DNA of 64,000 nt from Microvirga aerophila (lineage in GTDB: Bacteria > Pseudomonadota > Alphaproteobacteria > Rhizobiales > Beijerinckiaceae), in NCBI RefSeq assembly GCF_003332305.1, contig NZ_QOIO01000024.1, positions 1 to 64,000 on the forward strand. Direction: 5' to 3'. This document shows, piece after piece, positions 6,723 through 15,500 of the stretch; the stretch's first letter is position 1; every line of letters starts with the position of its first letter. Both the position numbers and the translations under genes were made by a program. Under the pieces are notes generated by a model, which had not been told where the DNA came from, searched no databases, and saw only the letters and a list, made by a program, of their open reading frames with translations.

Positions 6723-9347
6723 ATGAGGCCTGAGCGCTACAACGCCAAGGAAGCCGAGCCCAAATGGCGGAAGGTCTGGAACGACCGCGACCTGTTCCGG
6801 ACCCGGAACGACGATCCCCGGCCGAAATACTACGTGCTCGAGATGTTCCCGTATCCGTCCGGGCGCATCCATATGGGCCACGTGCGCAATTACACCATGG
6901 GCGACGTGGTGGCGCGCTACATGCGGGCCAAAGGCTTCAACGTGCTGCACCCGATGGGCTGGGACGCCTTCGGGATGCCGGCCGAGAACGCCGCCATGCA
7001 GAACAAGGTCCACCCCAAGGAATGGACCTACCAGAACATCGCCACCATGCGCGGCCAGCTTCAATCCATGGGACTCGCCATCGACTGGAGCCGTGAGATC
7101 GCCACCTGCGATCCGGCCTATTACCGGCATCAGCAGCGCATGTTCCTCGACTTCCTCGAGGCCGGTCTCGTGGACCGCAAGACCGCCAAGGTGAACTGGG
7201 ATCCGGTGGACCACACGGTGCTGGCCAACGAGCAGGTGATCGACGGGCGCGGCTGGCGCTCGGGCGCGCTGGTCGAGCAGCGCGAGCTGACCCAGTGGTT
7301 CCTCAAGATCACGGATTTCGCCGAAGACCTGAACGCCAAGCTCAACACCCTCGACCGCTGGCCGGAGAAGGTGCGCCTGATGCAGCGCAACTGGATCGGC
7401 CGCTCCGAGGGCCTGCTGGTGCGCTTCGCCCTGCGCCCCGAGACTACGCCTGCCGGCGAGACCGAGCTCGAAATCTACACGACGCGCCCGGACACGCTGT
7501 TCGGCGCGAAATTCATGGCGGTTGCGCCCGACCACCCGCTCGCCAGCGCCGCCGCCGAGAATAACCCTGAGCTTGCCGCCTTCATCGAGGAGTGCAAGCG
7601 CATCGGCACCGCGCAGGAAGCCATCGAGAAGGCCGAGAAGCTCGGCTTCGACACAGGCATCCGGGCCGTGCATCCGTTCGACCCGAACTGGACGCTGCCG
7701 GTCTACGTCGCAAACTTCATCCTGATGGAATACGGCACGGGCGCGATCTTCGGCTGTCCGGCGCACGACCAGCGCGACCTGGACTTCGTCAACAAGTACG
7801 GCCTGGGCAACACGCCGGTGGTGTGCCCGCCGGACCAGGACCCGCAAGCCTTCGTCATCACCGATACGGCTTATGACGGCGACGGCCGGATGATCAATTC
7901 CCGCTTCCTCGACGGCAAGACCATCCAGGACGCCAAGGAAGAGGTCGCCCACCGCCTGGAGAGCGAGACCCGCGACGGCCGCCCGGTGGGCGAGCGCAAG
8001 GTGAACTTCCGCCTGCGCGACTGGGGCATTTCGCGCCAGCGCTACTGGGGCTGCCCGATCCCGATCATTCACTGCGACGCCTGCGGCGTGGTGCCGGTGC
8101 CGAAGGATCAGCTGCCGGTGGTGCTGCCGGAGGACGTGACGTTCGACGTGCCGGGCAACCCGCTCGACCGGCATGCCACGTGGAAGCACGTGGATTGCCC
8201 GACCTGCGGCGGGAAGGCGCGACGCGAGACGGACACCATGGACACCTTCGTGGATTCGTCCTGGTATTTCGCCCGCTTCACCGATCCGACCCTGACGGAC
8301 GAACCCACGGACCGCGCCACCGTCGACCGCTGGCTGCCGGTCGATCAGTATATCGGCGGCATCGAGCACGCGATCCTGCACCTGCTCTATTCGCGCTTCT
8401 TCACCCGCGCCATGAAAGAGACCGGCCATGCTGGGCTTGACGAGCCTTTCGCAGGCCTGTTCACGCAGGGCATGGTGGTGCACGAGACCTACCGGGACCA
8501 GAGTGGCGCCTGGGTGCTGCCCGCCGACGTGCGCTTCGAGACGGAAGGCGCCACCCGCAAGGGCTTCCATGTGACGACGGGCGCTCCGGTGGAAATCGGC
8601 TCCATCGAGAAGATGTCGAAGTCCAAGAAGAACACGGTCGACCCGGACGAGATCATCGGTTCCTACGGGGCCGACACCGCCCGCTGGTTCATGCTGTCCG
8701 ACTCGCCGCCGGAGCGCGACGTGATCTGGACCGAGGAAGGCGTACAGGGTGCCGGCCGCTTCGTGCAGCGCGTGTGGCGTCTGGTGGGCGAGATAGCCGA
8801 CCGCAGCGCCTCCGCCGGCAACGGCGCGACGGCGGACGGTTCCATCGGCACCGTGATCCGCAAAGCCGCCCACAAGGCGCTTGCTGCCGTCGAGGAGGAT
8901 GTGGAGCGCCTGCGCTTCAACCGCTGCGTGGCCCAGATCTATGAGCTTGCCAACAACCTGCAGGACCTCCTGGGCCAAGCCAAGACCAGCGACGAGCCCG
9001 GTCTTGCGGAAGCCTTCCGGGAGGCGGGACGCATCTTCGTGCAGCTCTTGGCTCCCATGATGCCGCATCTGGCGGAAGAAGCCTGGCAGGCGCTCGGCCA
9101 GCCCGGCCTCGCGGCCGACACCGCCTGGCCCGAGGTGGCGCGCTCCCTGCTGGTCGAGAACGCCATCACGCTCCCTGTCCAGGTCAACGGCAAGAAGCGC
9201 GCCGACGTAACGGTGGCGCGCGATGCCGATCAGGCTGCGATCGAGGCGGCTGTGCTCTCGCTTGACGCCGTGCAAAAGGCTATGGAAGGGAAGCCTGTCC
9301 GTAAGGTCATCGTCGTCCCGCAGAGGATCGTGAATGTCGTCGCTTAA
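6723..9347 (+). CDS. leuS: Leucyl-tRNA synthetase
   Basis: Class I aminoacyl-tRNA synthetase charging tRNA-Leu. The HIGH-type motif is His50-Met-Gly-His53 ([13 protein letters not shown]) and the KMSKS loop is at residues 630-634 ([13 protein letters not shown]). Between them are the connective-peptide editing domain (about 220-420, including [20 protein letters not shown]) and a Zn-binding-like region (CDACG, CPTCGG near 450-500). The anticodon-binding domain and the small C-terminal domain follow. The 874 residues match the bacterial family. The last 14 bases overlap the start of the lptE-like gene, so leuS, lptE and holA form one operon, as is usual in alphaproteobacteria. Confidence 0.98.
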   Translation: MRPERYNAKEAEPKWRKVWNDRDLFRTRNDDPRPKYYVLEMFPYPSGRIHMGHVRNYTMGDVVARYMRAKGFNVLHPMGWDAFGMPAENAAMQNKVHPKEWTYQNIATMRGQLQSMGLAIDWSREIATCDPAYYRHQQRMFLDFLEAGLVDRKTAKVNWDPVDHTVLANEQVIDGRGWRSGALVEQRELTQWFLKITDFAEDLNAKLNTLDRWPEKVRLMQRNWIGRSEGLLVRFALRPETTPAGETELEIYTTRPDTLFGAKFMAVAPDHPLASAAAENNPELAAFIEECKRIGTAQEAIEKAEKLGFDTGIRAVHPFDPNWTLPVYVANFILMEYGTGAIFGCPAHDQRDLDFVNKYGLGNTPVVCPPDQDPQAFVITDTAYDGDGRMINSRFLDGKTIQDAKEEVAHRLESETRDGRPVGERKVNFRLRDWGISRQRYWGCPIPIIHCDACGVVPVPKDQLPVVLPEDVTFDVPGNPLDRHATWKHVDCPTCGGKARRETDTMDTFVDSSWYFARFTDPTLTDEPTDRATVDRWLPVDQYIGGIEHAILHLLYSRFFTRAMKETGHAGLDEPFAGLFTQGMVVHETYRDQSGAWVLPADVRFETEGATRKGFHVTTGAPVEIGSIEKMSKSKKNTVDPDEIIGSYGADTARWFMLSDSPPERDVIWTEEGVQGAGRFVQRVWRLVGEIADRSASAGNGATADGSIGTVIRKAAHKALAAVEEDVERLRFNRCVAQIYELANNLQDLLGQAKTSDEPGLAEAFREAGRIFVQLLAPMMPHLAEEAWQALGQPGLAADTAWPEVARSLLVENAITLPVQVNGKKRADVTVARDADQAAIEAAVLSLDAVQKAMEGKPVRKVIVVPQRIVNVVA

Positions 9348-9882
9348 TCTCAAGGCCCTGAATATCCGCGGCTTGGCCCATATCGCCGTCGTGGCGGGCC
9401 TTGCGTTCGGCCTATCGGCCTGCTTCCGGCCCCTGCATGGCCCGACCGCTTCGGGCGAGTCGCTCCAGAACGTCCTGGCGTCCATCGACGTTCCGGAGGT
9501 GAAATGGCCGGACAACCAAGCGCGGATCGGGCATTACCTGCGCAGCGAGCTGATCTACGCGCTCAACGGGTCGGGCTCCGACGTGCCCAAGCGCTATGAT
9601 CTGAAGCTCAGCCTGGCCCAGGGCCTGACCACGCCGATCGTCGATTCGGAATCGGGCCGCGCCCTGTCGGCGACGCTGACCGGCAACCTCACCTATACGC
9701 TGACCACCGCGGACGGAAAGACCGTCATCACTCAGGGAACGGCCACATCGGCCGCCACCTATGACCGCTTCGAGCAGCGCTTTGCCACCCTGCGCGCGGG
9801 TCGCGACGCGGAGATCAGGCTGGCGAGGGAACTGGCTCAACAGGTCAGGACGCGGCTTCAGGCGGCGCTTGTCCGCAGCTGA
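9334..9882 (+). CDS. lptE: LPS-assembly lipoprotein LptE
   Basis: Outer-membrane lipoprotein partner of LptD in lipopolysaccharide insertion. The N-terminus has a lipoprotein signal with lipobox Leu-Ser-Ala-Cys ending at Cys30. The remaining roughly 150 residues have the length and beta/alpha pattern of the short alphaproteobacterial LptE. Sequence conservation in this family is weak, so the call rests on the lipobox, length and the conserved position between leuS and holA. The ATG at 9334 lies inside the end of leuS and is preceded by GAGG at 9323-9326. It is followed after three bases by holA. Confidence 0.82.
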   Translation: MSSLNLKALNIRGLAHIAVVAGLAFGLSACFRPLHGPTASGESLQNVLASIDVPEVKWPDNQARIGHYLRSELIYALNGSGSDVPKRYDLKLSLAQGLTTPIVDSESGRALSATLTGNLTYTLTTADGKTVITQGTATSAATYDRFEQRFATLRAGRDAEIRLARELAQQVRTRLQAALVRS

Positions 9883-9885
9883 TCC

Positions 9886-10905
9886 ATGGTGGCGGTGAAA
9901 GCCGGTGAAGTGGAAGGGGCGCTGCGGCGTCCCGATCCGCGCATCGGCGTTTTCCTGTTCTACGGACCGGATATCGGCCTCATCAACGAGCGCGCCCGCG
10001 CCGTTGCGGAGCGGGCCGTCGACGACCCGGCCGATCCGTTCCAGCTCATCCGGATCGACGGCGACGACATTGCGGCCGATCCTGCGCGCCTGGCCGACGA
10101 GGCCGGCACCATAGGGCTGTTCGGCGGCAAACGCGCCCTGTGGGTCAAGGCCACCTCCCGCAACATCGCGCCTGCGGTCGATGCGGTTCTCAAGGGCGAC
10201 CTACAAGACACGGTCATCGTCATCGAAGGCGGCGACCTGGCGAAGTCCGCTCCCCTGCGAACCCTCTGCGAGCGCTCCCAGAAAGCCCTCGCCCTGCCCT
10301 GCTACGCGGATACGGGCCGCGACCTCGGGGCGGTCGTCGACGACACCCTGAAACAGGGCGGATTTTCCATTACGCGCGACGCGAGAACCGCCTTGATTGC
10401 TAGTCTCGGCGGCGATCGTCTGGCCACGCGCGGTGAACTTTCGAAGCTGATGCTCTACGCCCACGGACAGCGGGAGATCACCCTCGAGGACGTGGACGCC
10501 ATCATGAGCGACGTGTCGAGCCTTGCCATGGACGCGGTGGTGGATGCGGCCTTCGCTGGTGAAGGCGCAGGCCTCGAGACGGGCTCGCGCCGCCTGGCTG
10601 CCGAGGGCGTGCATGCCTCCGTCGTTCTCGGAGCGGCCCTGCGCCATGCCCTGATGCTGCTGTCGGCCCGCATGGCCGTGGAGGAAGGTCGGCCGATCAG
10701 CGCCGTCATGGAGGGCATGCGCAGCCTCCATTTTCGCCGCAAATCCCTTGTGGAACGCCACCTTCAGCGCTGGACGAGCGAGAGCCTGAAACAAGCCGTC
10801 GCGCAAATTCAGGCGAGCCTCCTGGACACCCGCCGTCTCGCGGATCTCGACGACACCATCGCGTCCAAGACCCTGCTCGACCTGGCGAGAGCCGCGCGGC
10901 GTTAG
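9886..10905 (+). CDS. holA: DNA polymerase III subunit delta
   Basis: The delta subunit of the clamp loader opens the beta sliding clamp for loading at primed templates. The 339-residue protein has the delta-type N-terminal AAA+-like fold without a functional Walker A (FLFYGPDIGLINERARAV), the central GTIGLFGGKRALWVK segment and the C-terminal collar domain with HFRRKSLVERHLQRW. Order leuS-lptE-holA supports the call. Its TAG stop (10903-10905) is directly followed by the TAG stop of the opposite-strand GNAT gene, so there is no room for a terminator between them. Confidence 0.93.
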   Translation: MVAVKAGEVEGALRRPDPRIGVFLFYGPDIGLINERARAVAERAVDDPADPFQLIRIDGDDIAADPARLADEAGTIGLFGGKRALWVKATSRNIAPAVDAVLKGDLQDTVIVIEGGDLAKSAPLRTLCERSQKALALPCYADTGRDLGAVVDDTLKQGGFSITRDARTALIASLGGDRLATRGELSKLMLYAHGQREITLEDVDAIMSDVSSLAMDAVVDAAFAGEGAGLETGSRRLAAEGVHASVVLGAALRHALMLLSARMAVEEGRPISAVMEGMRSLHFRRKSLVERHLQRWTSESLKQAVAQIQASLLDTRRLADLDDTIASKTLLDLARAARR

Positions 10906-11754
10906 CTACCCCAGTTCGAAGCTCGTGATCCCGTATGTTCGGGACAGCGGAAGGTCGGGCTGCGGGCCCCGGTACATCCTGGCCGTCTCGAAGACGGGCG
11001 ACAGGCCATGGCGAGCCACGAGCCGGGCGGCGGCCGGGTTGGATTCCGGCAGGTCCAGGAACACCGGAGCACCCTCGGCCCGCGCCGCAAGGGCCTGAAA
11101 CAGCAGGGCTGCTTTGCTCTCGTCGTCGGCGAAGAGCGGGCCGATCTTGAAACCGCTGCGGCATTCCCGGATGACGCCGTAGCCCTTGACCGTCCCATCC
11201 TCCACGAACGCAATCGCCGTGCGGGTGTCCGGACTCAGCCAGCAGCGCAGGAAGGCCGCCCGTGGACCGGCGAAGAACGGCCGGTCATACGCCAGCACTG
11301 CGTCGATCAAGTCCGGGCCAATCGGCTGAAGGCGCTCGTCCCGCGGAGCCTCGATCCGCGGGCTTCCGCCAAAGCGCACGTTGCGATGGGCCAGCACGAA
11401 TCCCGACCGGGCATAATTCGACTGCTGCGCCACGACCCCGTCGAGACCGATTGTGCACCCATCGAGATGGGACATGCTGGCCTGCCACAGGCGATATCCG
11501 AAACCCTGTCCACGATGATCCGGCCTGACGATGTAAAGGCCCAGAAAGCCGAACGCATCGGAGTAGCGGACGACGGAGATCGACCCGATGGGCTCATGGC
11601 CGAGAGTGGCCACCAGGAATCCCAATGGATCGGCCGCCTGAAAGCAGTCCGCATCCTTGAAACCGGGATTCCATCCCTCCCCTGCGGCCCACTCAATCGC
11701 GCGGTCGAGATCCGCCCGCTCCATGACTCGGATCGTCAATTCGCCTTCACTCAT
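10906..11754 (-). CDS. GNAT-family N-acetyltransferase, two-domain
   Basis: Protein of 282 residues with an N-terminal GNAT domain (about 5-135): SISVVRYSDAFGFLGLYIV forms the central strands and VRPDHRGQGFGYRLW is the acetyl-CoA pyrophosphate loop. The C-terminal half (about 140-282) resembles the second domain of double-GNAT proteins (Acetyltransf_18-like) with GYGVIRECRSGFKIGPLFAD. The substrate is unknown. It is convergent with holA without any spacing and is followed upstream, on the same strand, by the TctC-like gene; the two are separated by about 55 bases and could be co-transcribed. Confidence 0.85.
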   Translation of the reverse strand: MSEGELTIRVMERADLDRAIEWAAGEGWNPGFKDADCFQAADPLGFLVATLGHEPIGSISVVRYSDAFGFLGLYIVRPDHRGQGFGYRLWQASMSHLDGCTIGLDGVVAQQSNYARSGFVLAHRNVRFGGSPRIEAPRDERLQPIGPDLIDAVLAYDRPFFAGPRAAFLRCWLSPDTRTAIAFVEDGTVKGYGVIRECRSGFKIGPLFADDESKAALLFQALAARAEGAPVFLDLPESNPAAARLVARHGLSPVFETARMYRGPQPDLPLSRTYGITSFELG

Positions 11755-11809
11755 GCCTGCACCACCGCTTGGACGGGTCGGGGCGGAGGCGCCCCGACGG
11801 GCTTTCCGC

Positions 11810-12802
11810 TCAGTCGACCTTCGCGCCGGAGGTCTTCACGACCTTGGCCCATTTCTCGTGCTCGGCCTTTACATAGGCCATGAGTTCCTCAGGACTCATC
11901 GGTCTGATCTCTCCCCCAAGATCCGCGAAACGCTTCTGAAGGTCGGGGGTCTCGAGCGCCTTGCGGACCTCCTGGTTCAGCCTGGAAGTGATTTCAGCCG
12001 GAGTGCCCTTCGGGGCGAAGAGCGCAAACCAGCTCGAGGCCTCGAAATCCGGGAGACCGGCCTCCGCCAGGGTCGGCATGTCGGGAACGGCGGGCGAGCG
12101 TTTGGCCGACGTAACGGCAAGCGCCCGCAGGTTGCCGGCGCGAACCTGCTCGATGGACGAGGGCAGATTGTCGAACATCACATCCACCTGTCCGCCAATC
12201 AGGTCGTTCACCGCCGGCCCGCTGCCGCGATAGGGCACGTGGGGCATCTCGATGCCGGTCATCTGCTTGAAGAGTTCACCCGAGAGGTGAATCGAGGTGC
12301 CGTTGCCGGACGACGCCATGTTGAATTTGTTGGGCGTCGCTTTCGCCTCGGCGATGAACTCCTGCACGGTGCTCGCCTTGACCTTCTTGGGACTGACCAC
12401 CATCAGGTTCGGCACCCCGGCCACATAGGCCACGGGTGCGAAATCGTTGAGCGGATCGTACGGCATCTTGGCGTAGAGGCTCGCATTGATGGCGTGGGTG
12501 CCCACGGTGCCCATGACCAGGGTGTAGCCGTCCGGTTCGGCCTTGGCGACCGCGTCCGTGCCGATATTGCCCCCAGCCCCGCCGCGATTGTCGATGATGA
12601 ATTGCTGACCCAGCGACCCGGACAGCTTCTCACCCACGAGCCGGGCGAAAATGTCGGTGGTGCCGCCTGCGGTGAACGGCACGATGATCCGCACGGGTCG
12701 GGAGGGATAAGACGCCGTCTGGGACAGGGCGGCTCCCGACGACAGGACGACCGCCGCAAGGGCAAGGGCGGTCCGGCGGGTGAGGCTAGAGGACGATGAC
12801 AT
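11810..12802 (-). CDS. Tripartite tricarboxylate transporter (TctC/Bug) substrate-binding protein
   Basis: Periplasmic solute-binding protein of 330 residues. It has a signal peptide ([20 protein letters not shown], with a twin-arginine-like pair) and the family core [55 protein letters not shown] and the C-terminal [17 protein letters not shown]. Such proteins bind carboxylates or aromatic acids for TctAB permeases, but no tctA or tctB gene is present here, so it is an orphan of the Bug type. AGGGAG precedes the ATG at a good distance. The ligand cannot be told from sequence. Confidence 0.9.
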   Translation of the reverse strand: MSSSSSLTRRTALALAAVVLSSGAALSQTASYPSRPVRIIVPFTAGGTTDIFARLVGEKLSGSLGQQFIIDNRGGAGGNIGTDAVAKAEPDGYTLVMGTVGTHAINASLYAKMPYDPLNDFAPVAYVAGVPNLMVVSPKKVKASTVQEFIAEAKATPNKFNMASSGNGTSIHLSGELFKQMTGIEMPHVPYRGSGPAVNDLIGGQVDVMFDNLPSSIEQVRAGNLRALAVTSAKRSPAVPDMPTLAEAGLPDFEASSWFALFAPKGTPAEITSRLNQEVRKALETPDLQKRFADLGGEIRPMSPEELMAYVKAEHEKWAKVVKTSGAKVD

Positions 12803-12960
12803 GGCGGCTCCCTCATTGGTGTCTTTGGCAGAACTGACGTTGCGTCAGTCCTGGCACCATGAGAGCGCAGCCGATGGCCCAGCACAATATGGGATCGGGC
12901 CTAAGGCCCGCCGGTTTGGAAACCAGCGAAAAGCTGTCAGCCTCTGGAAGGTCTGACCGG

Positions 12961-12992
12961 GCTTGTCCTGGCAATCCACGTCTTGGACAAGC
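12961..12992. repeat. Short inverted repeat
   Basis: GCTTGTCC (12961-12968) and GGACAAGC (12985-12992) form an 8 bp stem with a 16-base loop. No T-tract follows on either strand, so it looks more like part of a dispersed repeat than a terminator. Confidence 0.5.
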
Positions 12993-13016
12993 CTGGGAAC
13001 GAAGGAGGCGGACACG

Positions 13017-13113
13017 TCATCCCGGAAGCCGAAGGCGATCCGGGATCGTCCGCAGAAAGACGCGCCCTTCTCGTCTGACGATCCCGGGTTCCGCTCACGC
13101 GGCCCCGGGATGA
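13017..13113. repeat. Palindromic intergenic element, TCATCCCGG type
   Basis: An imperfect inverted repeat of about 35 bases per arm: the left arm (13017-13050) begins TCATCCCGG and ends GGGATCGTC; the right arm (13077-13113) begins GACGATCCCGGG and ends CCCCGGGATGA. The loop is about 26 bases. Related half-elements occur near 23082. This is the style of repeat scattered between genes in many Hyphomicrobiales genomes. It lies just downstream of parB and could also end its transcript. Confidence 0.6.
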
Positions 13114-13130
13114 GGGAGCTGTAACGTCCC

Positions 13131-14009
13131 CTATGGGTTCAACCGACGGCACAGGCCATCGAGTTGGTCGAGAGTCTTGTAGCGGATGCGCAGTTCCCCA
13201 CCCTGCCCTTTGTGGTCGATGGACACCGTGAGGCCGAGCACGTCCTGAAGCGCCTTTTCCAACGCGCGGGTGTCCGGGTCCTTCTCGGCCTTCGGGCGGG
13301 CGGTTTTGGCCTCGGGCTTGTCGGGGGAGGCCTGATCGGCCTGGGCGATCTCCTCGACCTGACGCACGCTGAGGCCCTGATCGAGGATCTGCTTGGCGAC
13401 CCGCTGCGGGTCCTTCACCGCCAGAAGCGCGCGGCCGTGACCCGCAGTGATCTGCTTGTTGACCAGAAGCGATTTGATCGGATCCGGCAGATCGGTGAGC
13501 CGCATCATGTTGGCGATGTGGCTGCGGCTCTTGCCGATGATCTTGGACAGGTTCTCCTGCGTATAGGAGAACTCGGCCATGAGACGGGAATAGCCCTGGG
13601 CTTCCTCGATGGGGTTGAGGTCGGCCCGCTGGACGTTTTCGAGAATGGCGTATTCGAGCGATGTCTTGTCGTCGATCTCGACGACCACCACCGGGACCTC
13701 GTGGAGGCCCGCCACCTGGGCGGCACGCCAGCGGCGCTCGCCGGCGACGATCTCGAAGGCGTCAGGCATGTTCTTGAGGGGCCGCACCACGATGGGCTGG
13801 ATGATGCCGCGGTCCTTGATGGACTGCGACAGCTCCTTGAGCTCGCTGTCCTCGAACGCCTTGCGCGGGTTGCGGGGGTTGGGACGTAGAAACTCAACCG
13901 GAACCTTGCGCTGCCCACGGCCGCGCTCCACCACGGTCATCTCGTCGCCGACCTCGCCGATGAGGGCCGCCAATCCACGTCCCAGACGGGACCTTCCTTC
14001 TTCTGCCAT
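13131..14009 (-). CDS. parB: Chromosome-partitioning protein ParB
   Basis: CTP-dependent DNA clamp that loads at parS and organises the origin region for segregation by ParA. The preferred ATG at 14009 gives 292 residues starting with the conserved ParA-contacting motif SRLGRGLAALIG; the frame is open upstream without similarity. Next come the CTP-binding motifs (RGIIQPIVVRP, GERRWRAAQ, ENVQRADLNPIEEAQGY), the helix-turn-helix that reads parS (SYTQENLSKIIGKSRSHIAN), a variable Lys/Asp-rich linker and the C-terminal dimerisation domain (LRIRYKTLDQLDGLCRRL). It lies 23 bases after parA, and two perfect parS sites are found in this window. Confidence 0.97.
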   Translation of the reverse strand: MAEEGRSRLGRGLAALIGEVGDEMTVVERGRGQRKVPVEFLRPNPRNPRKAFEDSELKELSQSIKDRGIIQPIVVRPLKNMPDAFEIVAGERRWRAAQVAGLHEVPVVVVEIDDKTSLEYAILENVQRADLNPIEEAQGYSRLMAEFSYTQENLSKIIGKSRSHIANMMRLTDLPDPIKSLLVNKQITAGHGRALLAVKDPQRVAKQILDQGLSVRQVEEIAQADQASPDKPEAKTARPKAEKDPDTRALEKALQDVLGLTVSIDHKGQGGELRIRYKTLDQLDGLCRRLNP

Positions 14010-14032
14010 GACTTTTCCCGGACTGACTGTTT

Positions 14033-14869
14033 TCAAGCCGCGCGCAAGGCGCGCTCGCGTTGGATGACTTCGGAGGCGAGGCGAAGGTAAGCCTGGGACC
14101 CGGCGCATTTCAGATCGTAGAGCAACACGGGCTTGCCATGGGACGGCGCTTCCGACACGCGGACATTGCGCGGGATCATGGTCTCGTAAACCTTGCTGCC
14201 CATGAACTGCCGGACATCGGCCACCACCTGACCCGAGAGGTTATTGCGCGGGTCGAACATGGTCAGCACGATGCCGTGGATCGTCAGTTGGGGGTTCAGA
14301 GCCGAACGGACCTGTTCGACCGTCTTGAGCAGCTGGCTGAGGCCTTCCAGAGCAAAAAATTCGCATTGGAGGGGGACCAGAACCGCGTCAGCAGCCGTCA
14401 ATGCATTGATGGTCAAAAGATTGAGCGATGGCGGGCAGTCGATCAAAATATAGGTAAAAGGTTTCGTTACTTCGGAGGCCATCAGAGCCTTGATGGCGTT
14501 GCGGAGCCGATGCGTCCTGTCACGCTCGTGCGCGATCTCCAACTCGATCCCGAGCAGGTCGAGCGTCGATGGAGCAACGAACAATCCCGGCACCACGGTT
14601 TCGGTAATGGCGTTCTCGAGAGACGATTCCCCGGCGAGCACGTGATAGGTGGAGACGCGCCGGCTTTTGCGGTCGATCCCGAGACCGGTCGATGCGTTGC
14701 CCTGTGGATCGAGATCTAGAATGAGGACCTTCTCGCCGATCGCGGCCAAGGCCGTCCCGAGATTGATGGCGGTCGTCGTTTTGCCGACGCCGCCTTTCTG
14801 GTTGGCAAGCACCAGAACGCGGGGTTTAGCCGGCGTTCCCTGGTCGGATCCGCTGCGGTCGGTTGTCAT
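14033..14869 (-). CDS. parA: Chromosome-partitioning ATPase ParA
   Basis: Deviant Walker A ATPase of the Soj/ParA class that drives origin segregation with ParB. The P-loop KGGVGKT is at residues 25-31 with the signature lysine Lys25; Walker B is YILIDCPPSL, and ILDLDPQGNAS is the A' motif. At 278 residues it is the short chromosomal form without an N-terminal DNA-binding domain. Its ATG overlaps the stop of rsmG by four bases (ATGA), which couples it to rsmG-mnmG upstream. This gene order is characteristic of the origin-proximal region. Confidence 0.97.
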   Translation of the reverse strand: MTTDRSGSDQGTPAKPRVLVLANQKGGVGKTTTAINLGTALAAIGEKVLILDLDPQGNASTGLGIDRKSRRVSTYHVLAGESSLENAITETVVPGLFVAPSTLDLLGIELEIAHERDRTHRLRNAIKALMASEVTKPFTYILIDCPPSLNLLTINALTAADAVLVPLQCEFFALEGLSQLLKTVEQVRSALNPQLTIHGIVLTMFDPRNNLSGQVVADVRQFMGSKVYETMIPRNVRVSEAPSHGKPVLLYDLKCAGSQAYLRLASEVIQRERALRAA

Positions 14870-15492
14870 GAAAGGCTCTCAATGGAGGTGATGCGAAGAA
14901 TCCTGGCATCCGCGTCAGTCCGGCTCGGCAGGATTTCTAGATCGAATGTCCACGATTCCCGGGCCTCGGTCAATTCGGACTCGGCATCGCGACCTTTGGG
15001 AAACAGGCCTGTTGTCCCCGTTTTCAACAATGGCTCGGTCCATTCGAGGAGCTTGGCCAAGGAAGCGAGGGCTCGCGCAGACACGATATCGGCCTTGCCG
15101 ACGAAACCGGGGATTACGGTCTCAAGCCGCGCCTCGTGCACTTTCGCCCGGGCTCCGGTGAGCCGCGCGATGTGGCGGAGGAAGGCGCATTTGCGGGAAT
15201 TGCTCTCCACCAGATCGACCTGAAGGCCTCGTTCGTACCCGGCGATGGCGAGAACTAGACCGGGAAAACCGGCCCCCGAGCCTAGGTCGAGCCAGGTTTT
15301 GGCGGTGGGGGTCAGCTCCAAAAGCTGCAAGGAATCGACGATATGGCGGTCCCAGACGTGGTCGAGGGTCCCGGGACCAACGAGGTTCTTGATAGCCTGC
15401 CAGCGCCGAAGTTCGCTCTCCAGCAGACTCAGCTTCTCCTCTGTTTCACGTGAAACATCGAACCCGTCGAGGTGCCGGTCAGGGGCAGACAT
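14866..15492 (-). CDS. rsmG: 16S rRNA (guanine-N7) methyltransferase RsmG
   Basis: Class I SAM-dependent methyltransferase that modifies G527 of 16S rRNA; loss gives low-level streptomycin resistance. The SAM-binding motif is TWLDLGSGAGFPGLVLAI, followed by VDLVESNSRKCAFLRHI and VSARALASL. I chose ATG 15492 (MSAPDRHLDGFDV, 208 residues); a GTG at 15504 overlapping the mnmG stop as GTGA is possible. A perfect parS site (15442-15457) lies within the coding sequence and encodes Val-Ser-Arg-Glu-Thr near the N-terminus. Confidence 0.95.
   Translation of the reverse strand: MSAPDRHLDGFDVSRETEEKLSLLESELRRWQAIKNLVGPGTLDHVWDRHIVDSLQLLELTPTAKTWLDLGSGAGFPGLVLAIAGYERGLQVDLVESNSRKCAFLRHIARLTGARAKVHEARLETVIPGFVGKADIVSARALASLAKLLEWTEPLLKTGTTGLFPKGRDAESELTEARESWTFDLEILPSRTDADARILRITSIESLS
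15442..15457. promoter_or_regulatory. parS: parS site 1 (inside rsmG)
   Basis: The perfect 16 bp palindrome TGTTTCACGTGAAACA matches the universal chromosomal parS. It is embedded in the 5' part of rsmG. ParB encoded at 13131-14009 is expected to load here. Confidence 0.95.
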
Positions 15493-15500
15493 GGCGGCCG

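Larger units (their letters stand above)
12803..13130. other. Intergenic region with palindromic repeats
   Basis: No gene is visible between the TctC-like gene and parB. The left part should hold the promoter of the TctC-like gene. The right part contains two inverted repeats, listed separately at 12961-12992 and 13017-13113. A small open frame at 12859-13113 runs through the repeats and lacks any recognisable product. Confidence 0.7.

Noticed and set aside
6606..9515. Open frame of 969 codons on the minus strand opposite leuS
   Set aside because: It lies antisense to leuS with low-complexity His/Arg/Val-rich content and no family; typical of GC-rich antisense shadows.
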